This document shows, in pieces, positions 36,801-44,856 of a stretch of DNA of 64,000 nucleotides; positions within the stretch are counted from its first letter, which is position 1, and every line of letters starts with the position of its first letter. This DNA comes from Acidobacteriota bacterium (lineage in GTDB: Bacteria; Acidobacteriota; Vicinamibacteria; Vicinamibacterales; SCN-69-37), in assembly GCA_016716905.1 (NCBI GenBank), contig JADJUS010000022.1:1351501-1415500 (forward strand), in the 5' to 3' direction. Under the pieces are notes generated by a model. It saw only the letters and a program-made list of their open reading frames with translations, had not been told where the DNA came from and searched no databases. The position numbers and the translations under genes were made by a program.

Positions 36801-37015
36801 CCTGCGGCCAGGTGCGGCGTCCAGTTTCCTGGTTCGTAGGAAACGCCATCGACCACATTCGAGATGGCCGGCGCGCGATGAAGGTCGGCGAACGGGGGCT
36901 CAGTCGCCCAGACCACGGCGGCCAGGGACACAGTTCCCACGGCCAGGCCTAGCGCGGCCCAGCGGACGACCTTACCGAACGGGGAGTGCAAGCGCGCGGG
37001 CGAGGAGGATGGCAT
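33896..37015 (-). CDS. Putative glycoside hydrolase, DUF6067/GH123-like
   Basis: The product has 1039 residues from the ATG at 37015 (GGAG 6 nt upstream), which overlaps the DUF5107 gene by 44 nt. One N-terminal hydrophobic segment (RWAALGLAVGTVSLAAVVWA) acts as signal or anchor. The middle contains beta-sandwich domains. The C-terminal third looks like a TIM-barrel hydrolase: VVNIHHANEINPYINYPFF, IKVKLYNTIRELTYRAHELFALRSLG, KIDGLYLDDIAFSRETVRRM (likely acidic catalytic pair) and VIDLHSANQFN. This arrangement is known from DUF6067 proteins related to GH123 hexosaminidases. The substrate is not determined. Overlap with the DUF5107 gene implies a shared polysaccharide-related role. Confidence 0.7.
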   Translation of the reverse strand: MPSSSPARLHSPFGKVVRWAALGLAVGTVSLAAVVWATEPPFADLHRAPAISNVVDGVSYEPGNWTPHLAAGSKGESWGNHRAVVEVEAASLGAGSNIRVTIPWRRHDPNPAEKALVVVDATSGKVVPNAFALRIDNVSGDVVFQPNPGSSRYFVYYLPWQTTGGSYPKVTYMRSVIEPELEWADRTRKVNLDGITRAQTTKIQSVDAFHSFFPMEVIATPDETARFMAGAPNGWRVVPEHRDYPVRMRRFLPKHWADRGPASTLESRVLRDEYFTFQVAVVAGAAPLSDVRVSFDQFPAEWLKTMTCFNCGGVDEHGRAFTKTISVKAGEVQPLWIGVMVPANQPVGVVEGSVIVSAGASDRQTVTLKLDVDQAQARNHGFDEPELMSRLAWINSTAGTDPDFIIKPFTPVVIGGASRRALSVLGRTVTLGASGLPDRIVSYFTPELTLGTLPGAVLARPVNLRVIVAGQPEAMRSQPFQVKQDARGRASWTAESRSASFRMSVKGALEYDGMLDYRIELEALKDVSIDDIVMPVALVPDAAEYMLGLGRKGGMRPDRVDWTWKVENHQEGVWLGGIHKGLQYVLRDDNYERPLNTNFYLSKPLNLPPSWYNDGRGGIRIETAAGAVTATNYSGTRRVTAGTKLHFNVRFLITPFKPIDTKTHFETRFVHKYVPVDEVKASGGTVVNIHHANEINPYINYPFFALDKQTAYIEEAHAKGIKVKLYNTIRELTYRAHELFALRSLGDEILNDGEGGGHSWMQEHLEDRYHSAWHAYTVDDAAMLDKGTSRWTNYYIEGLSWLAEHQKIDGLYLDDIAFSRETVRRMISVLAAKRGQVVIDLHSANQFNKNDGFINSAMLYMEHFPYMSRLWFGEYFEYKLPADYWMTEVSGLPFGLMGEMLQDGGHPYRGLLFGMTSRLYGKTDPRPVWALMNDFGIAESRMRGYWLKDTPVRTGHPALFATTYLRDGSALVAIGSWSERDERVSLSMDLKAMGLAGGVRVYAPAVPGLQEFAEVDPASVLVPANQGVFLRVERRTPVA

Positions 37016-39995
37016 CAAGGTCTCCAGAGACAGGCATCTGTCCCAACGACTGTCGTGCGACCAGTTCGAGCCGGTCGAAGGGTGTGCCGCCGCCGGCGCC
37101 CGTTGCGGCGATGACGGCTTCGAATTGTGCTTGCGCTTCAGCCGGGCGGCCCTGTCGTTGCGCCACTCGGCCGAGCAGGAACCGGATCAGCCGCTCCTCG
37201 GGATCGTAGGGCTTACCCTGGCCCAGGCGCTCGGGCCACTCGAGGGCCGAGGTCAAGTGCGACGCCGCCTCTGCCCATCGACCGGCGTTGTAGCTGGCCA
37301 ACGCAGCAAGCGTATGCGCCTGCACGTACATCTGGTGCGTTTCGCGCGAGTGCTCTGAGGGCAACACACGCGTGACGTTCAGCACTGCGAGCGCCTCGGC
37401 CGGGCGCTCGAGGTACAGCAGCGACCGCACGTGGAGCAGGTCCAGGTTGAAGTCTTTTGGAAACTGCTGTCGGGCGCGGGCTGAGGCCGCCAACGCGTCT
37501 GACCATCTGGCCTGCTTCTGGTAGTGCTGAATCAAGGGGATCCGGACGGTGCGATCGGTGCCGGCCAGTGTCTCGGCGCGTTTGAGGTCTGGTTCCGGAT
37601 CCCCACCGGCCTTCTCAACGAGGTGTGCTCGGGAGACGTAAAACGCCGCCGCATCCGGCGTGTTGGGCGTGTTGCCCAGGGGCCGCAACATGCGCTCAGC
37701 ATCGGGGAGCCGATCGAACCCCCAGAGGTTCAACGCCAACAGGTACGCCCAGCTCCAGTGCGTGTTCCCCTGCACGGTCCACGCGAGCACGGGCAGCGTT
37801 TCAAGGCGATACGGAAACACCAGCGTCACGTCGGCGCCGGCACTCAGCAGCGACTCGTCCTGCTTGAGGTACGCGAGCCACGCGCGCAGCAGGGGATTCC
37901 GCAGCCGTTTGACTGCGGGCTCAAGCAACGCCATCGCGTCCGCGGCTTGGCCGCGATTCACGTAGCCGATAGCCAGTTCGAGCACGGACTGGTCAGGGAA
38001 TTCACTACGCAGGCCGTCAAACAATGCCGCCTGGGTCCCGGATCCGGGCGCGGCAAGGAAGCGCTCCGCCCTGACAAAGTGGCTGAGCGGATCGAGATCG
38101 AGCAACGTGGTCGTCGCCTCGGTGACGAGGGTCTCGCGGCCGGTCTTCCGGCCGGTCATCGCGAGGATCTGCCACGCGGAGAGGTTCTGCCGGTTGTAAT
38201 CCAGCGCGATGCGGGCGTAGCGTTCGGCCTCAGCCACATCTGCCCTCACAAATGCGAGTTCGGCCAGTTGCACGTTCGCGGCGGACCGGTACGCCATCGA
38301 CCGCGCGGCCCAACCGAAGGCGTCACGCGCATCCACCATCTTTCCCAGCGCCCGGTAGAGGTTGCCTGCGATGAAGTTCGCCTCGGCATCGTAGGCATCA
38401 AGGCGCAGCGCGCGCACCACGAGGACCAGTCCCTCTTCATAGTACGCTTGGCGATACTCGAGGTCGCCCATGGCAAGCAAGGCGCCGCGATGCCACGGAC
38501 TCTTAACCAGCGCCTCGTCGAGCATCGGTCGGGCCTGCTCGTACCGTCTGCCCTGGATGAGTTCTTTCGCCTCAAAGACCAGCCGGTCGGCTTCCGGGAT
38601 CGACGCCACGGCGGCGGCATCCGTTTCGAACGGCCGTGCCAGCGTCCGTTCAGCCGGGTCGGACGAATAGTCCACGCCCAGGCCACGCAGCTCCACACGA
38701 TACGGCGCGCCTGCCGCATGGGGCACGGTCGTCGTAAACGGCTCGAGCGGCGCAAGCGTCACCGGTTGTTCCAGCACCACCTTGCCGCCCGACCACACCC
38801 GCAGCGTATCGGACGCCTGTCCAAACGCATTCACGCCGATCTGCAACTGGCCGCCGGCCTCCCGCACCGAGATCGCGGCGTCACGTGAGGCATCCGTCAA
38901 TCCGCCAAGGCCTTCAAGCGGAAACCAGGTCTCCGTCCACCGGTCCGTCGCAAAGGGCTCGAAACCCGCCTGCGTGATGGGATTGACGTGCGCATCCGGC
39001 GTGAACTGCACCAACAGCCGCCCCGCCTGATACTCCACATATTGGCCGTCGGTGTCGGTCAGCAAATCTTCCCAGATGCCTCCGGCGCGCGACAACGCCC
39101 AGAGCCACAGTTTCTGCCCGGGCATCTCTTCGTGCCTGGCCCAGTGACCGAACCCGTACTTGGCATCGCGATAATAGCCACCGAAGAAGTCCTTGAGTTC
39201 ACCGACCACGTGAAACGACTTGTTGGACCCGAAGGTGTTGTTCTTGTACACCGGCAGGAACCGGTCCTGCCCATCGCGTGGCCACGATTCGCGCGCGCCT
39301 GGATGCGTCAGGTACAGGTTGCCGGGGATGGACATCTCCAGGTCGTCTTTCGCAAACGCCGCAGCCGTCATCCAGTTGTAATACGGCTGCTCGATCGCCG
39401 TCCCGTTGTGCCACAACACGTTCGTCTCAAACGACGCCTTGTCGGCCGGCAAGCGGATCTCCACCCGCCACTCGGTGCGCGACGGCAGGTCCATCGTGCC
39501 GACGATGCAGCTCACGCTGCCGTCGGGGTTCTGCTTGAGCACGTAATCCACCGGCGTGGCCGTGGAGGGCGTGTGGCCAATGACGCCAAAGTTGAACTCG
39601 ATCCCGCCAGACGTCCACGGTCCACGCAAAGCGATGTTGCGGAACTTGACGACCTCGTTCCGATAGATGAATTCGTGCCCGGTCTTCTTGACGCGCGCGC
39701 CCCAGACCTTGCCGCCGATCTCGGGCAGCACAAAGACCTCGATCAGATCGTTCTCGAGCGTGACAACCTTCCATTCACGCGGTGTCCCTTCGTGTTCGTA
39801 CCCTTCGAACGAGTGGTAGGGATACAGCCGGGTGTCCTTGACAAGGATCGGCACCGGGTTGGGTTCGGAGAAGGCGTAGGTCTTGAGCGTTTGCAGCCCT
39901 TCCGAGATTCGGGCCGCTTTGATGTTCTGGGTTGTGTGAACGGGGACTGCTGCAAGAGCCGCAGCAAGTGCAATGAGCGGCCATCGACGGACCAT
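36972..39995 (-). CDS. DUF5107 domain protein with TPR repeats, exported
   Basis: The product has 1007 residues from the ATG at 39995. A signal peptide (LIALAAALAAVPVHTTQ) precedes the DUF5107 region, recognised by YPYHSFEGYEHEGTPREWKVVTLENDLIEVFVLPEIGGKVWGA. This galactose-mutarotase-like beta-supersandwich is followed from about residue 480 by TPR-type helical repeats to the C-terminus. DUF5107 proteins are usually encoded with glycoside hydrolases, as here, and may bind or remodel carbohydrates. A TAAGAT -10-like hexamer sits 7 nt before the ATG with no Shine-Dalgarno sequence, so the gene may have its own leaderless promoter rather than depend on the dap operon. Confidence 0.82.
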   Translation of the reverse strand: MVRRWPLIALAAALAAVPVHTTQNIKAARISEGLQTLKTYAFSEPNPVPILVKDTRLYPYHSFEGYEHEGTPREWKVVTLENDLIEVFVLPEIGGKVWGARVKKTGHEFIYRNEVVKFRNIALRGPWTSGGIEFNFGVIGHTPSTATPVDYVLKQNPDGSVSCIVGTMDLPSRTEWRVEIRLPADKASFETNVLWHNGTAIEQPYYNWMTAAAFAKDDLEMSIPGNLYLTHPGARESWPRDGQDRFLPVYKNNTFGSNKSFHVVGELKDFFGGYYRDAKYGFGHWARHEEMPGQKLWLWALSRAGGIWEDLLTDTDGQYVEYQAGRLLVQFTPDAHVNPITQAGFEPFATDRWTETWFPLEGLGGLTDASRDAAISVREAGGQLQIGVNAFGQASDTLRVWSGGKVVLEQPVTLAPLEPFTTTVPHAAGAPYRVELRGLGVDYSSDPAERTLARPFETDAAAVASIPEADRLVFEAKELIQGRRYEQARPMLDEALVKSPWHRGALLAMGDLEYRQAYYEEGLVLVVRALRLDAYDAEANFIAGNLYRALGKMVDARDAFGWAARSMAYRSAANVQLAELAFVRADVAEAERYARIALDYNRQNLSAWQILAMTGRKTGRETLVTEATTTLLDLDPLSHFVRAERFLAAPGSGTQAALFDGLRSEFPDQSVLELAIGYVNRGQAADAMALLEPAVKRLRNPLLRAWLAYLKQDESLLSAGADVTLVFPYRLETLPVLAWTVQGNTHWSWAYLLALNLWGFDRLPDAERMLRPLGNTPNTPDAAAFYVSRAHLVEKAGGDPEPDLKRAETLAGTDRTVRIPLIQHYQKQARWSDALAASARARQQFPKDFNLDLLHVRSLLYLERPAEALAVLNVTRVLPSEHSRETHQMYVQAHTLAALASYNAGRWAEAASHLTSALEWPERLGQGKPYDPEERLIRFLLGRVAQRQGRPAEAQAQFEAVIAATGAGGGTPFDRLELVARQSLGQMPVSGDLDAILLARALALPVR

Positions 39996-40002
39996 GCCGG
40001 GT

Positions 40003-40008
40003 ATCTTA
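40003..40008 (-). promoter_or_regulatory. -10-like TAAGAT upstream of the DUF5107 gene
   Basis: The hexamer (5 of 6 match to TATAAT) ends 7 nt before the ATG at 39995 in the 35-bp gap after dapE. It fits the leaderless pattern seen elsewhere in the window. Confidence 0.4.
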
Positions 40009-40030
40009 CTCCCAGCCAGTTCAGGCGCGC

Positions 40031-41032
40031 TTAGGTGCCGTTGATGAGCGACTCGTAACAATCCACCGCCCGGAACAACTCCGCGAGATCGAGGTGCTCC
40101 TCATCGGTGTGCGCCACCGTGATGGAGCCAGGGCCCAGCAGCATCGGCGTGCCCCACGCGTCAAGGAACGGCACGTCCGTGGTGTAGGCAAACACCGCGG
40201 TCTCAAAGCCAGGCACCGTGTGCAGACGCACGGGCGGCACCACCAGCACATCCTCAATCACTGCGCACGAGCCGATGGCGTCCTCCAGTTGATCACGCAC
40301 CTCACGATAGTCACCAACAGTCCGGAACATCAGCTCCGCGCCGGCATTGGGCGGGATCACGTTTGGCGCCACTCCGCCAGACATCAGGCCTACGGAGTAG
40401 TTCGTGCGGCCCAGCAGGGCCTCTGCCGGCCATTCCACTTCGCGCAGTGACACCAGCGCATCGAGCATCTTCTCGATCGCGGATTCACCAAGTTCGGGAA
40501 GGCTTGAATGCGCGGCCCGGCCGGTGGACGTGAGACGCGCGCGATAGACGCCTTTGGTCGCGAGGCCGAGGCGATTGTCGGTCGGCTCGCCATTGATGAG
40601 CCACTGCGCCGCGGTCGGCCACAAGTTCGCGGCCCTGGCACCGTCGCTGCCGCGCTCTTCACCCGCGACAAACAACAAGCCGACGTCCGTACGACCCGCA
40701 GCCCGTGCCCGCTCGGCGGCGGCCACCTGCGCGGCAAGGATACCTTTGGCGTCACAGGCACCACGCCCGTACAGCCGGTCGCCCTCGAGGCGACTGGGGA
40801 TGAACGGCGGCACGCAATCAAAGTGTGTGGACAACACGACGCGGGCACTCTCGGCGGCGCTTACCCTTGCAATCACGTTGCAGCGTCCATCCGCGAGCGG
40901 TTGCTCATCCACGTGCCACCCACGCTCGCGCAGCGTTCGGGAAAGGAACGCGGCCACGGCTTGCTCGCGCCCTGTCGTGGAGTCGATATCGATCAGCGCC
41001 CGGGCGAAGTCGATGAGCGCTACCTGATCCAC
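40031..41032 (-). CDS. dapE: M20-family metallopeptidase, probable N-succinyl-diaminopimelate desuccinylase
   Basis: The product has 333 residues with a GTG start at 41032, overlapping dapD by 13 nt and preceded by GGAG. Zinc-ligand motifs of M20 amidohydrolases are present: STHFDCVPPF (His, Asp), GRGACDAKG (second Asp), VAGEERGSDGA (catalytic Glu-Glu) and HTDEEHLDL (C-terminal His). The dimerisation domain includes GRAAHSSLPELG. DapE removes succinate from N-succinyl-LL-2,6-diaminopimelate, the step after DapD and the aminotransferase. ArgE/LysK-type deacylases share these motifs; assignment to dapE rests on its place at the end of the asd-lysC-dapBAD operon. Confidence 0.82.
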   Translation of the reverse strand: MDQVALIDFARALIDIDSTTGREQAVAAFLSRTLRERGWHVDEQPLADGRCNVIARVSAAESARVVLSTHFDCVPPFIPSRLEGDRLYGRGACDAKGILAAQVAAAERARAAGRTDVGLLFVAGEERGSDGARAANLWPTAAQWLINGEPTDNRLGLATKGVYRARLTSTGRAAHSSLPELGESAIEKMLDALVSLREVEWPAEALLGRTNYSVGLMSGGVAPNVIPPNAGAELMFRTVGDYREVRDQLEDAIGSCAVIEDVLVVPPVRLHTVPGFETAVFAYTTDVPFLDAWGTPMLLGPGSITVAHTDEEHLDLAELFRAVDCYESLINGT

Positions 41033-41865
41033 GACTCCAGCTCCGTCTTTGTATCGGTCTTGTCGTCGCGGTACTTCACAATCACTGGTGTCGAGAGCGA
41101 CAGGCCCCACTCCTTGCCGGCGCCCACCGTCACGTTCCTGGCGCCCGGCACCACCACCGCGCCTTCGGGAATCACGAGCGGCTGCCCCGGCTCGGGCTTG
41201 ATGATGCGGCCGTGCACCAGGTCGTACACGGGCGTGGACCCGGTCAACACGGTGCCAGCCGCGATCACGGCTCGCTGCTTGATCACCGCGCCTTCATAGA
41301 TCCCCGTATTGCCCCCCACCAGCACGTCGTCTTCCACAATGACGGGCATCGCGCCCACGGGCTCGATGACTCCACCGATTTGCGCGGCGGCGCTCACGTG
41401 CACGCGCGCCCCGATCTGGGCGCACGATCCCACCAGCGCATGCGAATCGATGAGCGTGCCCTCGCCTACATACGCCCCGATGTTGATGTACATCGGCGGC
41501 ATGCAGACGACGCTGCGCGCCACGTAGGCGCCCTGCCGAATGGTGGACCCACCGGGAACGATGCGGATGCCGTCACCAAGTGCCGGCTTCTTGAGCGGCA
41601 TCGTGTCCTTGTCGAAAAACGGCCACTTGCCGTGATCCGACGAGGCGTCCACCGTGTCGCCAAACCGGAAGCCCAGCAGGATGCCCTGTTTCACCCACAC
41701 ATTGACGCGCCAGCCTGTCGGCGATGCACTGTCGGGCTCGGCCGCGCGAATGTCGCCGGTGTTGAGGCCGCTCTGCAATTCAAAGAACGCTCTCCTGGCG
41801 GCGTCTTTGTCGGCGTTGCTGCCGGCCGCGAACAACGCAGCAATGGTGGCTTCGAGCGACGTCAC
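41020..41865 (-). CDS. dapD: 2,3,4,5-tetrahydropyridine-2,6-dicarboxylate N-succinyltransferase
   Basis: The product has 281 residues with a GTG start in a 4-nt GTGA overlap with dapA. The left-handed beta-helix of hexapeptide repeats is clear (VVCMPPMYINIGAYVGEGTLIDSHALVGSCAQIGARV is conserved in DapD), followed by VHVSAAAQIGGVIEPV. The helical N-terminal domain precedes it. DapD transfers succinyl from succinyl-CoA to tetrahydrodipicolinate. Its presence shows that this organism uses the succinylase branch of the diaminopimelate pathway. The length matches the family (about 275 residues). Confidence 0.95.
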   Translation of the reverse strand: MTSLEATIAALFAAGSNADKDAARRAFFELQSGLNTGDIRAAEPDSASPTGWRVNVWVKQGILLGFRFGDTVDASSDHGKWPFFDKDTMPLKKPALGDGIRIVPGGSTIRQGAYVARSVVCMPPMYINIGAYVGEGTLIDSHALVGSCAQIGARVHVSAAAQIGGVIEPVGAMPVIVEDDVLVGGNTGIYEGAVIKQRAVIAAGTVLTGSTPVYDLVHGRIIKPEPGQPLVIPEGAVVVPGARNVTVGAGKEWGLSLSTPVIVKYRDDKTDTKTELESWIR

Positions 41866-42779
41866 GCAGAGGCTCCGGTCATGGCACCAGCAACAACCGG
41901 CAGCCCCAACTCGGCCAGTACGGCCGCGATCTTCTCCTGCGACGCTTTGCGCGGTGACACCATCGGCAACCGATAGACCTCTTCACACAGCCCCATCGCC
42001 GCCATCGCGAACTTGACCGGAATGGGGTTGGCTTCGACGAAATTGATCTGCATGAGCGGCAGCAACTTGTTGTGCCAGTGCCGCGATTCGAGCAGCGCGC
42101 CGCGCTCAAACGCCTCCACCATCTGCACCATCTCTGAAGGCACTTCGTTTGACGCCACTGAAATGATGCCGTGGCCGCCCAGCGCCATCAGCGGCAGCGT
42201 GAGGGCGTCGTCTCCCGACATGACGATGAAGTCCGACGGCACTGCGCGGCAGATTTCCGCCATCTGCGTGACGTTGCCAGAGGCTTCTTTCACGCCGATG
42301 ATGTTCGGAATCGTCGCGAGTCGCACAAGTGTGGCGGGTTCGATGTTGACGCCGGTGCGTCCGGGCACGTTGTAGACCACGATCGGCAGATCGGTGCTTT
42401 CGGCGATGGCCTTGTAGTGCTGGTACAGCCCTTCCGGTGTGGGCTTGTTGTAATACGGCGTCACCGAGAGCAGACCGTCGGCGCCGGCCGCCTTCGCCAC
42501 CCCAGCCATGTGGATGACTTCCTTGGTGTCGTAACCACCCGCGCCCGCCAACACCAACGCGCGCCCTTTGGCTTCGGCCGCGACGAGCTCGATGATGCGG
42601 CGCTTCTCGTCCACCGACAGCGTCGGTGTTTCTCCCGTGGTGCCACATGGCACAAGCACATGGACGCCTGCGTCAACCTGGCGTCGGGCCAACCGACTGA
42701 CAGAAGCCGTATCGAGCGTTCCGTCGTGGTGGAACGGGGTAATCAGCGCCGTACCAACGCCAGTGAAAGGGACTCTCAT
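41862..42779 (-). CDS. dapA: 4-hydroxy-tetrahydrodipicolinate synthase
   Basis: The product has 305 residues from an ATG in a 4-nt ATGA overlap with dapB. The class I aldolase barrel is recognised by GVGTALITPFHHDGTLD at the N-terminus, CGTTGETPTLSVDEK (pyruvate-binding GTTGE), YNVPGRTGVNIEP (active-site Tyr) and NIIGVKEASGN with the Schiff-base lysine. DapA condenses pyruvate with aspartate-semialdehyde, the committed step to diaminopimelate and lysine, and is commonly lysine-inhibited. It lies between dapB and dapD in a fully overlapping operon. Confidence 0.96.
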   Translation of the reverse strand: MRVPFTGVGTALITPFHHDGTLDTASVSRLARRQVDAGVHVLVPCGTTGETPTLSVDEKRRIIELVAAEAKGRALVLAGAGGYDTKEVIHMAGVAKAAGADGLLSVTPYYNKPTPEGLYQHYKAIAESTDLPIVVYNVPGRTGVNIEPATLVRLATIPNIIGVKEASGNVTQMAEICRAVPSDFIVMSGDDALTLPLMALGGHGIISVASNEVPSEMVQMVEAFERGALLESRHWHNKLLPLMQINFVEANPIPVKFAMAAMGLCEEVYRLPMVSPRKASQEKIAAVLAELGLPVVAGAMTGASA

Positions 42780-43468
42780 CGCAACTCCTTCAGGTAGTCG
42801 TCCATCGTAAACCAGCCGTGCCTGCCCACCAACCAGCGCGCCACATCCAGCGCGCCCCTGGCAAACACGGCTCGATCGCGCACAGTGTGGGTCATGGTCA
42901 CCGTTTCGCTCGGGCCATCGAAGCCAACCGTGTGTGTGCCGGGAATCGAGCCCGCGCGCGTGGACGAGACATCCATTCCCCGGGTGTAACCGGCCGTTTC
43001 CATGGCCTGTTTCAGCGTCAGGGCCGTGCCGGACGGCGCATCCTTTTTGGCCGAATGATGGGCCTCGTGAATCCAGGCGCCCACCTGCGGTTGGGCGGCA
43101 AAGTCAGACGCCGCCTGAGCCACCGCCTTGCGAAAGATGTGGAGCCCTATGGAGAAATTTGACGCCGCCAGTACGCCGATGTGGTGCTCTGCAGCCACAG
43201 CGCGAAGCCCCGGTTCGGCGGCCTGCCAGCCCGTGGTGCCAATCACCACGTTCAGTTTGCGCTCGGCCAGTGCGGTCAGATTCGCAGGCACGGCATCAGG
43301 CGTGGTGAAATCGATGGCCACGTCAAACGGCCCTTCGGCCTCGGCGATGCCGCGCGCACCGGCAGCGCTGGTCACAATGCCCGCGACCTCGCATCCGTAG
43401 TCGGGCGCCAGTTGCTCCACCAGTTTGCCCATGCGACCGTGACCGATGATGAGCAGGCGAGTCTTCAT
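42776..43468 (-). CDS. dapB: 4-hydroxy-tetrahydrodipicolinate reductase
   Basis: The product has 230 residues from an ATG overlapping lysC by 4 nt. The N-terminal nucleotide fold begins LLIIGHGRMGKLVEQLA. DFTTPDAVPANL follows, then the VIGTTGW nicotinamide contact, NFSIGLHIF, and the catalytic motif EAHHSAKKDAPSGTAL containing the His-His/Lys pair of DapB. It reduces the DapA product with NAD(P)H. The protein is slightly shorter than the usual 240-270 residues but complete in motifs. Confidence 0.95.
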   Translation of the reverse strand: MKTRLLIIGHGRMGKLVEQLAPDYGCEVAGIVTSAAGARGIAEAEGPFDVAIDFTTPDAVPANLTALAERKLNVVIGTTGWQAAEPGLRAVAAEHHIGVLAASNFSIGLHIFRKAVAQAASDFAAQPQVGAWIHEAHHSAKKDAPSGTALTLKQAMETAGYTRGMDVSSTRAGSIPGTHTVGFDGPSETVTMTHTVRDRAVFARGALDVARWLVGRHGWFTMDDYLKELR

Positions 43469-44856
43469 GTAAAGAACTCCTCGTGCACGCGGGTCAGCGC
43501 CCCTGGCAAGTCGGCATCCGGTATCACAATGGTGATGTTCCGCCGTTCTGACGCCTGCGACAACATGCGGATAGGTACCGGGCCCAACGCCTTGAGCAGC
43601 CGGCTCACAAACGTGGCGTCGCCCTGAATGCCTTCGCCGACCACGCAGAGCACCGCCAGATCGCTGCTGCTCGTCACTTCAGCAAACGCCTTGAGGTCTT
43701 CGAGGATCCTCGGCAACCGTCGCCCATCATCCACGGTGACCGAAACAGACACTTCGGACGTGGTGACGACGTCAACCGACGTCGCATGGTGTTCAAACAC
43801 ACCAAAGAGCTTGTGCAGGAAGCCGTGCGCCATGAGCATCCGCGTGGACGAGATGTCCACGACGGTGACGTTGCGTTTTGATGCGACCGCAGTGAGCGGG
43901 AGTCCGCTCGAAGGGCGGCTCGCGGTGATGAGCGTGCCCAGCGCTTCGGCACGGCGCGAGTTGAGGATGCGTACCGGAATGTTCTTCGCCATCGCCGGAA
44001 GGATGGTGGCCGGGTGCAGCACCTTGGCGCCAAAATACGCGAGTTCCGATGCTTCGTCGAATGAGAGCTGCGGTACGACCCTGGCAGACGGCACCAGTCG
44101 CGGGTCCGCTGTCAGCATGCCATCTACGTCCGTCCAGATTTGAATCTCCGACGCGCCGATGCAGGCGCCAACGATGGCTGCGGAGTAATCCGACCCGCCA
44201 CGGCCGAGCGTGGTGGTGACACCGTCGACGGTGGCGCCGACAAAACCACCCATCACCGGTACCCGCCGCGCCGATAACAACGGAACGAGCGCGGCGGTCA
44301 TTTTGATGCCGGTCTCCTCCATCAGCGGCGGTGCGGCCGTGTGTTCGGCGGTGGTCACCATGACCTTTCGCGCGTCCACCCAGGCGGCCGGCACGCCGCG
44401 CGACTCGAGTGCCGCAGCCACGATGCGGCTGCTGGCGAGTTCACCGACGGCGGCAATGGCGTCCAGCCAGCGGGGCGACACCTCTTCAAGCACAGCCAAC
44501 GCAGAGACGACTCGCGCCAGCGATCCGAACTCGGCATTGAGGTAGGTTTCAACGTCCGATCGCAGTCCGTCATCCGTGATGACGCCCGCCACCTCGATGT
44601 GACGCTCCAGCAGCAGGCGCACGTTCTCTCGCGCCCCATCGGCATCACCGGCCCCGGCCTGCGCGGCCAGGCCAAGCAACCGATCCGTGGCGCCCCCCAA
44701 CGCCGACACCACCACAATGGGCCCGCGCGGGTCCTGCTGCGTGCCGGCGAGCGCGTTCGGCAGCGCCGCCTGGCGCGTCGCACGCACAATCTCGATCAGC
44801 CTGATGATGGCGGCCCGGTCCGCCACCGACGTGCCGCCGAACTTCAGGACAAACAC
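43465..44856 (-). CDS. lysC: Aspartate kinase
   Basis: The product has 463 residues. The GTG at 44856 is chosen because GGAG lies 5 nt upstream and it gives the canonical MFVLKFGGTSVAD opening; the gene then overlaps asd by 13 nt. The amino-acid kinase domain (to about residue 290) has GGFVGATVDGVTTTLGRGGSDYSAA and IWTDVDGMLTADPRLVP. Two ACT domains follow (SKRNVTVVDISSTRMLMAHGFLHKLFGVF and later ASERRNITIVIPDADLP), where lysine or threonine feedback would act. It is a monofunctional enzyme that makes aspartyl phosphate for Asd, encoded immediately upstream. Confidence 0.95.
   Translation of the reverse strand: MFVLKFGGTSVADRAAIIRLIEIVRATRQAALPNALAGTQQDPRGPIVVVSALGGATDRLLGLAAQAGAGDADGARENVRLLLERHIEVAGVITDDGLRSDVETYLNAEFGSLARVVSALAVLEEVSPRWLDAIAAVGELASSRIVAAALESRGVPAAWVDARKVMVTTAEHTAAPPLMEETGIKMTAALVPLLSARRVPVMGGFVGATVDGVTTTLGRGGSDYSAAIVGACIGASEIQIWTDVDGMLTADPRLVPSARVVPQLSFDEASELAYFGAKVLHPATILPAMAKNIPVRILNSRRAEALGTLITASRPSSGLPLTAVASKRNVTVVDISSTRMLMAHGFLHKLFGVFEHHATSVDVVTTSEVSVSVTVDDGRRLPRILEDLKAFAEVTSSSDLAVLCVVGEGIQGDATFVSRLLKALGPVPIRMLSQASERRNITIVIPDADLPGALTRVHEEFFT

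Noticed and set aside
37524..38888. Long plus-strand open frame (454 codons) opposite the DUF5107-TPR gene
   Set aside because: It is the antisense shadow of a gene with clear domains. The translation is rich in Arg, His and Gln without any recognisable motif. Similar shadows at 306-1658, 5042-6073, 47136-48494 and 48504-49907 were rejected for the same reason.
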